A stretch of 64,000 nucleotides of DNA from Ilumatobacteraceae bacterium. Its GTDB lineage: Bacteria; Actinomycetota; Acidimicrobiia; Acidimicrobiales; Ilumatobacteraceae. Numbering within the stretch: position 1 is the first letter of the stretch; the number at the start of each line of letters is the position of its first letter. The notes under the pieces were generated by a model that did not search any database, had not been told where the DNA came from, and saw nothing but the letters and a program-made list of their open reading frames with translations. The stretch covers positions 1,265,595 to 1,329,594 of the forward strand of contig JAWPMO010000001.1 in NCBI GenBank assembly GCA_033344875.1. The letters are read 5' to 3'. The position numbers and the translations under genes were made by a program. Shown in pieces: positions 8,209 through 17,657 of the stretch.

Positions 8209-11200
8209 AGCGGGTCGGGATCGGGCCGACCCCGTAGCGGGTGTCGACCACACGTTCGCCGGGCGACGAACGCAGGCCACCGTCGAACCAGGCCGTCACG
8301 TCGACGATCACGTCGGTCTCCACCAACGACGACACACACACCTCACCCGACTCGTCCACCGGCACCACCACCGCATTCGGCTCCACCGCACCAGCCGCCA
8401 CGAAATTCACCGACGACGTCTCCGGCTCCTCCGAACCACACGCCCACACCCGCAAGAACCCCGGACCCACCGGACCCACCGCCGTCACATTCAACGCAAC
8501 ACCCACCACACCCGACTCCGGCACACCCGCCCGATCCGACACCGGCACCCGCAACACCTCACCCGCGGCCACACGCGACCCCTCGCGCGTATCCACCAAC
8601 CGACCCGACGCCGCACCCACACCCGACTCGAACCACGCCGTCACATCCACGATCACGTCGGTCTCCACCAACGACGACACACACACCTCACCCGACTCGT
8701 CCACCGGCACCACCACCGCATTCGGCTCCACCGCACCAGCCGCCACGAAATTCACCGACGACGTCTCCGGCTCCTCCGAACCACACGCCCACACCCGCAA
8801 GAACCCCGGACCCACCGGACCCACCGCCGTCACATTCAACGCAACACCCACCACACCCGACTCCGGCACACCCGCCCGATCCGACACCGGCACCCGCAAC
8901 ACCTCACCCGCGGCCACACGCGACCCCTCGCGCGTATCCACCAACCGACCCGACGCCGCACCCACACCCGACTCGAACCACGCCGTCACATCCACGATCA
9001 CGTCGGTCTCCACCAACGACGACACACACACCTCACCCGACTCGTCCACCGGCACCACCACCGCATTCGGCTCCACCGCACCAGCCGCCACGAAATTCAC
9101 CGACGACGTCTCCGGCTCCTCCGAACCACACGCCCACACCCGCAAGAACCCCGGACCCACCGGACCCACCGCCGTCACATTCAACGCAACACCCACCACG
9201 TCGGTGCCGGCGCCCTCGGCGGGTACCCCACCGACGCCCATCACCGGGATGCGGAGCGGTTGACCGGGCAGCAGCGATCGCGGCGGCGTGTAGCCGTCGG
9301 CGACGATCTCGAGTACCCGGTTCCGGAGCCACAAGGCGAACTCCGCCTGGCCGGTCGACGTCAGGTGGACCCCATCGGAATACCAGCGATCGGCGCCGGC
9401 ATGGCTGCTCGCGGCGTTCCAGTCGAGCACGACGAGTTCGTCCCACGCCGCAGCGGCCTCGTCGAGCGCGGCGTTCGTGAGGTGGTACGGCATGGAGGTG
9501 CGACGTTCGGACACGTTGACCCACAGCACGAGGCCGACCTGCCGTTCGCGCAGTGCGAGCATGACGGCATCGATGCGAGCGGGCATCGAACCCGGGTCGT
9601 CGTTGTACCCGAGTTCGACCACCACCAGATCCGTGCCGACCGGGACGTCGGACGCGGCCGACACCCCGTCGACGATGTGGCCACCCTGGGTGCGGCGGCT
9701 CGAGATGGCATCGAACGTCTCGTCGCCGAAGACGTCCTCCGTGACGACACGGAACTCCGAGGACTCGGACCCCGCCACGCTCACGCCGACGGAGTCACCG
9801 ATGAAGGCGAAGTCGACCGCGTCGGTGACGGTCCGTCGGATCGGCACCAGCTCGAAGCCGGGCGCGTTCAACCCGAAGGCGTTGCGGAAGTCCCAGGCGC
9901 TGACCGTCGTCCCGTTCCCGAGCCGGACCTCGTTGGCCCAGATGCCGCCGTACGGCGAGTCGGTGTCGGTCGCGGTCGTGACGTCGTTGGCCGAGCCCAA
10001 CCCATAGCGCGAGCGGATCGCATCGGCGTCGATGATGCGGGTCCAGCGGTGATTGGGGTTGCCCGGCTGGTCGTCCCAGGGGTCGACGACCGAGGGAAAC
10101 GAACCACCGGCCGTCGTCGGACCGTTCGACGCGGAGAACTCGGTCGACACGATCGCGCCCGAGCCCGGCCACACCCGAACAACGCCCCCGGTGTCATCGA
10201 TGGCCTCGTCGGTGTTGTCGTGCTCGAGGCGAACCGAGTTCGCCGTCGCCGCATCGAGACGCACCGCCGAGCCGCCGTACACCTGGCACGACGAGGTGTC
10301 ACACGTGCTCGCGTAGGAGTAGCGGTTCTGCGTGAGCGCGTACGACCGTGCGGCGACCGACTGGGCCCGCAGCGCGTTCATCCCGGCGCCGCCGGCGGCG
10401 TCGCCCCACGATGCGGGCGACTCCTTCGGGACGACCCCGCGCAGGTAGTTCTCGATGTCGACCTCGTTGACGACCCGATTGCCGTCTCCGGTGTGCAGGA
10501 ATTCGACCGACCCGCGGTAGTGGGTGATCGAGCCGTCGGGCTCGCACACGCCCAACACGTTCGCGGCGCCCGCCGACGACTGGTTCACCGGGGTGGTGAA
10601 CCGGACCGGGCCGTCGACCGGTTGCGCGGTCAGCTTCGTCCACGGGGGTGCGTCCTGACCTTCGAGCCGCTCCTCGGCCCGGTTCCAGTCGGCGGCGTCC
10701 CACGTGCCGTCGACCGGCAGACCCTCGGCTTCCTGGAAGTCTTCCAGGGCCTCCTGGGTCATGTTGCCGAAGATCCCGTCGATCGGGCCGGGCGAGAAGC
10801 CGAAGTGCGAGAGCAGTTGCTGCATCTGCGTGACGCTCTGCCCGCGGTCGCCGTTCGTGAGCGACACCTGCGGCACGACGAACGACGACGACCCGACGCA
10901 CCCGTACCCCGACGTCGCGCCGTACACCTCGAACCGATCGGGGCTCACCTCGACCGCGTACATCGACGTGTACTTCGCGGTCGAACCGTTCCACGCCGCC
11001 TTGCCGTCGCGGCTGATCACGCCGACGGTCCCGACGCCGTCCCACGGGGTCAACCGGACGCGCAGGTCGGACTTCGTCGCGGTGCCGGCCTCGGTGTTGC
11101 TGTAGTAGGCGTCGAGGATCTCCTGCCACGACTGGCCGTCGATCGCTCGCCCGTAGGAACCCCATTGGCTGAGCCCGCGGCCGTGGCCGTTGCCGACGCC

Positions 11201-11338
11201 GCGGACCTCGAACGCGATCACCTCGTCGTCGCCGCCCGGAGCGGCCGACGCAGGCGTGCTCGGCATCGCTGTCGCGAGGGCGCCCGTACCGACCAGGGCG
11301 AGCGCGAGCAGCGCGGCGATGCGGCGGGGAGTCTGCAC
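8209..11338 (-). CDS. secreted SpoIID/LytB - SGNH hydrolase protein with C-terminal VDTR repeats
   Basis: About 1043 residues. A signal peptide (RRIAALLALALVGTGALATA) is followed by a SpoIID/LytB-like domain (GNGHGRGLSQWGSYGRA; YLRGVVPKESPASWG; ALRAQSVAARSYAL) with an inserted peptidoglycan-binding-type segment (QMQQLLSHFGFSPGPIDGIFG). An SGNH hydrolase domain follows (FIGDSVGVS, GYNDD, and Asp-His in SDGVHLT). Three roughly 115-residue repeats end the protein, each with VDTREGSRV and GFLRVWACGSEEP, a module common in actinobacterial surface proteins. Expected role: envelope remodelling, cutting or de-acylating peptidoglycan or surface glycan. The GTG at 11338 is chosen from TACGGT 8 bases upstream and the signal-peptide length; a GTG at 11380 is in frame. 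Confidence 0.85.
8304..9199 (-). repeat. 345-bp tandem repeat, about 2.6 near-identical copies, inside the SpoIID/SGNH gene
   Basis: Copies are phased at 8311, 8656 and 9001 (period 345 bases, 115 codons). By eye they are identical from 8304 to 9199, apart from the outermost edges. The coding strand is strongly G+T-rich and uses GTG, GGT and TTG where the rest of the gene uses GTC, GGC and CTC. Identity at synonymous sites implies recent duplication or gene conversion. Confidence 0.93.
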
Positions 11339-11422
11339 GATCGCGCACCGTAGCCATTCGTCACGCGTTTGTAACGTCACGCCGGGGATATCGGCACGAT
11401 GGTGGGCCGACTCAAGGAATCG

Positions 11423-11941
11423 TCAAGACGAGCCGGCGGGCACCGCGGCGACGGCGAGCCGGTCGACCAGGTCGTTCATCCGATCACCCGAATGCCCCTT
11501 GACCCATTGGAACGTCACCGAGCCCGACTGGACGATCTCGACGAGCGGCTGCCAGATGTCGAGGTTGGCGACCGGCTCCTTCTTGGAGTTCTTCCACCCG
11601 TTGCGCTTCCACTTCACCCACCAGCCGTCGCGAAAGCAGTTGACGACGTAGGTGGAGTCGGACACCACGGTGACCGGCCCGGCCTCCGAGCCGACGCCGA
11701 GCGAGCGGAGTGCTTCGAGCACCGCCATCAGCTCCATCCGCTGGTTGGTGGTGCGCGCCTCGCCGCCGGAACCGCACGGTTCACCATCGGGGGCCACGGC
11801 CCAACCCCAGCCACCGGGCCCGGGGTTCCCCGAGCAGGCACCGTCGGTGTAGACGGTCACCGGTGCCGCGTCGGCGACACGGCCACCGGGACCGTCGGCG
11901 TCGGGGCGATCTGCCGGATGGTCGAACAAGCTGTCGGTCAC
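11423..11941 (-). CDS. rnhA: ribonuclease HI
   Basis: A 172-residue enzyme that degrades the RNA strand of RNA-DNA hybrids. All catalytic positions are visible: Asp in YTDGACSGNPGPGGWGW, Glu in MELMAV, Asp in VSDSTYVVN, and the His/Asp pair in VKGHSGDRMND. The basic handle region WVKWKRNGWKNSKKEPV is also present. A roughly 25-residue N-terminal extension precedes the core. The GTG start overlaps the stop of the upstream acyltransferase by 4 bases, so it is translated as the second gene of that operon, an arrangement with no obvious functional logic. Confidence 0.96.
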   Translation of the reverse strand: MTDSLFDHPADRPDADGPGGRVADAAPVTVYTDGACSGNPGPGGWGWAVAPDGEPCGSGGEARTTNQRMELMAVLEALRSLGVGSEAGPVTVVSDSTYVVNCFRDGWWVKWKRNGWKNSKKEPVANLDIWQPLVEIVQSGSVTFQWVKGHSGDRMNDLVDRLAVAAVPAGSS

Positions 11942-14067
11942 GGTTGCGGTACTCCCAGTGCGATGCGGACGAGTCGGTCCCCCAGATAGCGCTCACTGAT
12001 CTCGGTCGCCGCCTCCGGCGTCGGATGCACGCCGTCGGGGCGCACATCCTCGCTGCGGTCGAGGCGCTGATCGCGAAGCCACCGGTCGAGGGCGACCACC
12101 TCGACGAGATCGTCGGCGGTGGCGAGGCGGTCGTAGAGGTCGTAGATCACCTGGTGACGCGCTGGGTCTTCCTGTGCGTCGACGCGCGGCAACCAGAACG
12201 GGTCGGGAATCGGGTGCCGTACGAGCGCGACTCGGCCGGCACCCGATGTCTCGAGTGCGGTCGTCAGGGTGCGATAGTCGGCGTCGAGCCGTTCGGCGAA
12301 CTCGTCGTCGAACGGAGTGAGCAGCGCCTCACCGCTCCACCGCCGGTCGACGAGGTCCCACGAGGTCACCATCGCGACCACCACGTCGGGACGGAGCCGC
12401 TCGACCTCGGGGTACACGAACCGCTCGAGCCAACGGTCGCAACCCTCGATCGGCCCGATCGTGTCACCGGTTCGCCGCTCGCCACCGGTGAGGAATCCGC
12501 ACCCGGGCGCCCCGACGACCTCGACCTGGGCGAGTTCGGGGTTCGCTGCCGCCCAGTTGACGAGTCCGGTTCCGAACGCATTGGCCGTCGAGTCACCGGT
12601 GACGAGGATCCGGACGGGTCGCGCGAGTTCGGGGAGCGGTTCGACCGCGGCGACCGACCCGGGTGCGGTCGTCGGCGGCGATGTCGCGACGGTCGGCGCC
12701 GTGTCGGCGTCGGGCCGCGTGGTGGCGGTGCTCGCCGTCGCCGGTGGTGACGAGGATGGCGAGGGTGGCGACGATGGTGATGTCGATGAGGATGGTGATG
12801 TCGATGAAGTGGGCGTCGTGGCCACCGTCGTGGTCGTCGCGACCAGACCGACCAGCGGCTCGTCGGTCTCGTCGATCGACGCCGCCTCGACCGTGTCGGC
12901 ATCGGGATTCCAGTACTCGCCGATGCCACTCGGCACGACCGCGACAGCCAGCACGAACACGGAGACGGTCGACGCGAACGAGGTGGTGAACGTGATCCTG
13001 GGGCCGCGGCCGCGGGCCGACCGGATCGGCTGCTCGACCAATTCGTACGAGACGATCGTGACGGCGAGCGTGAGCACGATGCGAACCAGGAACAGCGCCG
13101 GCCCCGGCCAGTCGAACCGATCGGGGTGGACCAACACGAAGATCGGCCAGTGGAACAGGTACAGGCCGTAGGACACCTTGCCGACCCACACCACGCCGTC
13201 GTGTTCGAGCAGCCGGCGCAGCGGGCCCGGCTGCTGGAGACCGAGGACCAGGGCGGCCGAGACGAGCGCCACCAGCGGCAGCGCACCCGCGTAGGCCGGG
13301 CCACCCGCCGACGGGAACGCGACGATGCACACGACCAGCACGGCGAGCGCGAGCGGCGCCAACGGTGCCACTCGCTCGGGTGCGGTTCGGCCGGCGAGCA
13401 CCGTCGCCAACGCCGCACCGATGATGATCTCGCTGATCCGCGCCGGGGTCGCCCAGTATGCGGCATCGGCGCCCCAGACGAGCGCGATCACGGGTGCACT
13501 GATCGACGTCAGCACCGCCAGGCCGCCGACCACGACCACTCGCCCGCGCCGGCGCGGCACACGGGCCAGCACGAACATCATCAGCGGTGGCCACACCCAG
13601 TAGAACTGCTCTTCGATCGCCAACGACCAGAAGTGTTCGAGCGGTGACGACGTCCCGCTCGTCCGTTCGAGCAGGTCCTGGTAGGAGCCGTCGCCGGCCA
13701 GGAACACCCAGTTCGCGACCTGGAACACCGACCCGAGCAGATGCGCCCGGAGGTTGGCCACGCCGTCGAACAGATCGGTCGTCGTGGCGATCAGCGCCAC
13801 GCCGACGAGGCACACCACGCTGGCGGGGAGGAGTCGCCGCAACCGCCGCGCGTAGAACCCGGCAAGGTCGATCGTGCCCGACCCGTCGTGTTCGCTCAGC
13901 AGCAGGCTCGTGATCAGGAAGCCGGACAGGGTGAAGAACACCGACACCCCGAGATAGCCGCCGTCGAATCCCGGTATCCCGGCGTGGAAGAGCAACACGG
14001 CTGCCACCGCGAACGCCCGGACACCGTCGAGTGCCGGCTGATATGCGATCGTCGGGCGATTCGACAT
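11938..14067 (-). CDS. OafA/YrhL-type acyltransferase with C-terminal SGNH domain
   Basis: A 709-residue integral membrane protein. The N-terminal acyltransferase-3 domain begins with the conserved YQPALDGVRAFAV and contains FFTLSGFLI, the HFWSLAIEEQFYWVWP signature, and about ten hydrophobic helices up to about residue 390. A Thr/Ser/Pro-rich linker follows, then an extracytoplasmic SGNH domain with TGDSTANAFGTG and the Asp-His motif DGVHPTPEA. This fusion architecture O-acetylates surface polysaccharide or peptidoglycan. The ATG at 14067 has TACACT 10 bases upstream. A divergent -10 (TATCGT, 14097-14102) serves the next gene, so the two surface genes share a promoter region of about 40 bases. 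Confidence 0.93.
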   Translation of the reverse strand: MSNRPTIAYQPALDGVRAFAVAAVLLFHAGIPGFDGGYLGVSVFFTLSGFLITSLLLSEHDGSGTIDLAGFYARRLRRLLPASVVCLVGVALIATTTDLFDGVANLRAHLLGSVFQVANWVFLAGDGSYQDLLERTSGTSSPLEHFWSLAIEEQFYWVWPPLMMFVLARVPRRRGRVVVVGGLAVLTSISAPVIALVWGADAAYWATPARISEIIIGAALATVLAGRTAPERVAPLAPLALAVLVVCIVAFPSAGGPAYAGALPLVALVSAALVLGLQQPGPLRRLLEHDGVVWVGKVSYGLYLFHWPIFVLVHPDRFDWPGPALFLVRIVLTLAVTIVSYELVEQPIRSARGRGPRITFTTSFASTVSVFVLAVAVVPSGIGEYWNPDADTVEAASIDETDEPLVGLVATTTTVATTPTSSTSPSSSTSPSSPPSPSSSPPATASTATTRPDADTAPTVATSPPTTAPGSVAAVEPLPELARPVRILVTGDSTANAFGTGLVNWAAANPELAQVEVVGAPGCGFLTGGERRTGDTIGPIEGCDRWLERFVYPEVERLRPDVVVAMVTSWDLVDRRWSGEALLTPFDDEFAERLDADYRTLTTALETSGAGRVALVRHPIPDPFWLPRVDAQEDPARHQVIYDLYDRLATADDLVEVVALDRWLRDQRLDRSEDVRPDGVHPTPEAATEISERYLGDRLVRIALGVPQP

Positions 14068-14109
14068 GCGAGGCAGCAGTGTAGGGGCGCGCTCAGTATC
14101 GTCGGTGGC

Positions 14110-15891
14110 GTGCCACGAATCCGTCGGACCCCCCGCCTGGGGCTCGCACTCGTCGTGACCGTGGCGTCCACTGCGGTCCTGAGCCCGGCGTCGACTCCGG
14201 CCCACGCCGCGCTCGCGAACCAGATCGGTGATTCGACCACCCGGGTCCACGGCGCCGTCACCGTGCTCGGCGATTCGGTCCTCCAGGGTTCCGTCGTCTT
14301 CGGTCCGACGATCGCGACCCGCCTGGCCGAGCACGGGTGGGGTCCGATCCGCGCTCGTGCCGGTGTCGGCTACACGACCGGCTACTTCAGCACGAACTCG
14401 ATCGAGGCGAAGTCGACGTATTGGATCGAGCGGTGGCGGCAGGAGGGCTGGGACGCACCGAACGTGCTGGTCAACCTGGGCGCCAACGACTCGGGGCGCT
14501 GCGATGTCGACCTCGCCTGCGCCCGCAACGCGATCATGCACCTGGTCGACGAGATCGGACCGGGGCGCCGGATCTGGTGGCCGCAGATCACCCGCCATCC
14601 GCTGTACCGCCATCAGGCCGACACCTGGAACCTCGCGCTGCACCAGATCGCCGGGGAACGCGACGACTTCTTCACCTGGGACTGGCCGCAGGTGATGGCC
14701 GCCGGCGGGTTCCGTTCGGGCGACAACACCCACCTCTCCGTCGATGGGTACCGGACACGTTCCCAGCTGATGGCCCACGAGTTCAGCGCCGACCTCGTGG
14801 CGGGCAGCCGGGTCGGCGGCGATGCCGGGCTCGCCGCAGCGACCGGCGCGACGACCGGTGTCGTGCCGATCGGACCGCTGCGCGTGATCGACACACGTGA
14901 CGACGCACCCGGCACCGTCGCCGCCGACACCGCGATCGAGATCGACGTGTCCGAACACGTCCCCGACGGCACCACCGCGATCGCTGCCTACGTGTCCGCG
15001 ACCAACACGACCGGACCGGGTTTCCTCACCGCGTACGAGTGCTCGACCGGCCGCCCCGAGGCGTCGGCCGCCAACCACACCGCTGGTCAGACGCGCGGCG
15101 CCGTGGCGATCACCCCGATTTCCGACCACGGCACGTTCTGCCTCTACACGCTGGCCGAGGCCGACCTCCTCGTCGACCTCCAGGCAGCGTTCGTGCCGAT
15201 CACCGACGAAACGTTGCGATTCGACCCGCTCGACACGCCCCGGCGTCTGGTCGACACACGCGAGACCGGTCGCCGGGAGACGCTCGAGATCGACGTCCCC
15301 GACGGCGCCGACGCCGTCGCGATCAGCCTCACCGCCGTGTTCACCGACACGTTCGGGTTCCTCACCGCCTACCCCTGTTCCGACGAGGTACCGACCGTCG
15401 CGACGGTCAACTACCAGCCGAACGAGGTGATCTCGGGCACCGCGATCGTGCCGGTCAGCGACGAGGGCACGATCTGCGTCTACGCACTCTCGGACACCGA
15501 CGTGACGGTCGATCTCACCGGCACCTTCGCCGCCGACGCCGAACTCGTATTCCAGCCGGCGCGGCCAACCCGCATGATCGACACGCGGGTCGGCATCGGA
15601 GGGTGGAGCCCGATCCACGGGCAGTTCCAGACGATCGACGCTCGGGTCGCTCCCGCCGGCGCCCAGGCGGTCAGCGGCACCCTGACGCTGGTCTCGCCGA
15701 TGCGTCCCGGGTTCCTGCGGGCGTGGGGTTGCGGGGTGCAGCCCGACACCGCCAACGTGACCGGGCTGCAGGGCGACGTGCTCGGCAACTCCCTGACCAC
15801 CGGGATCTCCGCCGACGGTCGGCTCTGCATCTTCGCTCGATCGGCGACGTCGACGATCTTCGATACCAGCGGCTGGTGGGTCCCCGGGTGA
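14110..15891 (+). CDS. secreted SGNH-hydrolase-like protein with three VDTR repeats
   Basis: A 593-residue exported protein: signal peptide (LGLALVVTVASTAVL...AHA), then an SGNH fold with VLGDSVLQG (nucleophile Ser), LGANDSG (block III Asn) and SGDNTHLSVDG (Asp-x-x-His). Three repeats follow, each with I/VDTR, GFLTAYxC and a closing VDLxAxF or VDLTGTF. It probably removes acyl groups from surface glycan while the repeats anchor or extend it; the substrate is not identifiable. The GTG at 14110 has TATCGT 7 bases upstream (leaderless). It is coupled to the next gene by a GTGA overlap. Confidence 0.82.
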   Translation: MPRIRRTPRLGLALVVTVASTAVLSPASTPAHAALANQIGDSTTRVHGAVTVLGDSVLQGSVVFGPTIATRLAEHGWGPIRARAGVGYTTGYFSTNSIEAKSTYWIERWRQEGWDAPNVLVNLGANDSGRCDVDLACARNAIMHLVDEIGPGRRIWWPQITRHPLYRHQADTWNLALHQIAGERDDFFTWDWPQVMAAGGFRSGDNTHLSVDGYRTRSQLMAHEFSADLVAGSRVGGDAGLAAATGATTGVVPIGPLRVIDTRDDAPGTVAADTAIEIDVSEHVPDGTTAIAAYVSATNTTGPGFLTAYECSTGRPEASAANHTAGQTRGAVAITPISDHGTFCLYTLAEADLLVDLQAAFVPITDETLRFDPLDTPRRLVDTRETGRRETLEIDVPDGADAVAISLTAVFTDTFGFLTAYPCSDEVPTVATVNYQPNEVISGTAIVPVSDEGTICVYALSDTDVTVDLTGTFAADAELVFQPARPTRMIDTRVGIGGWSPIHGQFQTIDARVAPAGAQAVSGTLTLVSPMRPGFLRAWGCGVQPDTANVTGLQGDVLGNSLTTGISADGRLCIFARSATSTIFDTSGWWVPG

Positions 15892-17603
15892 ACCGCCGAC
15901 TGGTCACAGCGGTCGTGCTGCTGACCACCGCCGTCGGCGTCGGCGGCACCTCGACCGACGTCACCGCCGAGACGCCCCGAAGCCGACGGGTCACCATGTT
16001 CACCGACTCGGTCGGCCTCGGCGCCGAGTACGCACTCCCCCGTGCGTTCCCCGCCGACTGGCAGGTCCGGGTCGACGGCGAACCGGCCGAGATGGTCGGC
16101 CAGATGGAGCGCAACTTCGTCGCCCCGCGCATCGCCACCAACCCGGAGTGGTTCGGCGACCACGTGGTGATCGCCGCCGGCTACAACTTCCCGTACTGGG
16201 ACCACGACCGGTTCGTCCGCGAGGTCGATTCGATGATCGCGACCCTCACCGCGGCGGGGGTCGAACACGTCCACTGGGTGACCCTCCGCGAGGTGAAGCG
16301 TGAGTTCGTCTCGCCGTCCGGGTGGCGCCAGATCCAGCCGTACTCGTGGTACTTCCCCATCGTCAACGACCTGCTCGAGCAGGCCCTGGAGCGACACCCC
16401 AACCTCCACCTCGTCGACTGGGCTGCGATCGCCGACCGGTCCGACATCACCTATGACGCGATCCACCTGAACAACACCGGCGCCGAACTCTTCGCCAACC
16501 TGATCCGCGCGTCCGTCGACCGGGTCGCCACCACCGTGGCCGATGGCTCGACCACCCGCATCAGGGTTCCGAACGCCGACGGCGCCGTCGCCGCAGCCGT
16601 CAACGTCACGACCACCGACCCGCGCACCGTCGGCTTCATCACCCTCCACCCGTGCGACGGCCCACCGCCCACGGTGTCGATGCACAACCATCGCCGCGGC
16701 GAGGTGGCGGCCCACGCCGGGATCGTCCCACTCGACGACCTGGGCGACTTCTGCGTCACCACACGGGTCGCCACCAACCTGATCGTCGACGTGACGGGGC
16801 TGTTCCGGGCCGACGAGGGCTTCATCGCGCCCACGCCGACCCGTTGGCTCGACACCCGCGAGCGTGCCGACCGCGCCCCGGTGCCGGCCGGCGACACGAT
16901 CGAACTCGACCTCGACACGATCCGCGACGAGATCGGGTACTCCGGCGACGCCGCGGCCGTCGCGGTCGTGGTCACGGCGACCGAGGCGACTGCGCCCGGC
17001 TGGCTGCGCGTGGGCACGTGCGGCGCCGGGTCCGACACGTCGAACGTCAACTACAACGACGGATTCGCCGTCCCGAACCTGGCGATCGTCGAACCCGACG
17101 CCGACGGCCGGATCTGCGTGACCACATTGGCCGACACCCACGTGATCGTCGATCTGTTCGGGGTCGTCGAGGCGTCCTCCGACCAAGCGCAACCGGCCGT
17201 GCGTGCCGACCGGGCCGTTCGCATGCTCGACACCCGCACCACCGGCACCAAGGTCGCGGCGGGTGAGATCGTCCGACTCGACGCCACCGCCGGCGGGTTC
17301 GAGCCCGCCGCAGGCATCGTGGTCAATGTCACCGGCGTCGACACCGACGACCCCGGCTTCCTGACGGTGTATCCGTGCACCGATGAGGTGCCGACGAGCT
17401 CGAGCCTCAACACCCGTCCGGGGCTCGTCGTGTCGAACGCGAGCATCGCGGCGACCGACGCCGACGGGTTCGTCTGCGTGTTCTCGCTCACGGGCACCCA
17501 TCTCGTGGTCGACATGATGGGAACGGTCGACGGTCCGTTCGACCCGGTCGTGCCGTTCCGCGTACTCGACACACGAACCGCGACCGACGGTCCCACCGGT
17601 TGA
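15888..17603 (+). CDS. secreted SGNH-like protein with VDTR repeats, degenerate active site
   Basis: A 571-residue paralogue of the preceding gene: signal peptide, an SGNH-like domain and three repeat modules (closing segments VDVTGLF, VDLFGVV, VDMMGTV). The nucleophile region reads MFTDSVGLG instead of GDS. The block III Asn-Asp is missing (AAGYNFPYWD), while the terminal Asp-x-x-His survives (YDAIHLNNTG). It may therefore bind glycan rather than hydrolyse it, or use altered chemistry. It starts with GTG overlapping the upstream stop, so the pair forms one operon. Confidence 0.78.
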   Translation: MNRRLVTAVVLLTTAVGVGGTSTDVTAETPRSRRVTMFTDSVGLGAEYALPRAFPADWQVRVDGEPAEMVGQMERNFVAPRIATNPEWFGDHVVIAAGYNFPYWDHDRFVREVDSMIATLTAAGVEHVHWVTLREVKREFVSPSGWRQIQPYSWYFPIVNDLLEQALERHPNLHLVDWAAIADRSDITYDAIHLNNTGAELFANLIRASVDRVATTVADGSTTRIRVPNADGAVAAAVNVTTTDPRTVGFITLHPCDGPPPTVSMHNHRRGEVAAHAGIVPLDDLGDFCVTTRVATNLIVDVTGLFRADEGFIAPTPTRWLDTRERADRAPVPAGDTIELDLDTIRDEIGYSGDAAAVAVVVTATEATAPGWLRVGTCGAGSDTSNVNYNDGFAVPNLAIVEPDADGRICVTTLADTHVIVDLFGVVEASSDQAQPAVRADRAVRMLDTRTTGTKVAAGEIVRLDATAGGFEPAAGIVVNVTGVDTDDPGFLTVYPCTDEVPTSSSLNTRPGLVVSNASIAATDADGFVCVFSLTGTHLVVDMMGTVDGPFDPVVPFRVLDTRTATDGPTG

Positions 17604-17657
17604 CCGACCGCGGCGAATTCGCTGCTCCCGGTGGTACCCATCGGTAACTCTGCGAGA

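Noticed and set aside
8304-9199. Repeats as a CRISPR array
   Set aside because: The period is 345 bases without unique spacers and the repeats are in-frame protein modules.
7943-11353. Very long plus-strand open frame opposite the SpoIID/SGNH gene
   Set aside because: Low-complexity His/Arg/Thr-rich translation created by the GC-rich antisense of the repeats. The minus strand has signal peptide, domains and motifs.
14068-15618. N-terminal extension of the OafA-type acyltransferase
   Set aside because: The frame stays open upstream by chance, but it is antisense to a clear SGNH protein gene, and YQPALDGVRA is the normal start of the family.
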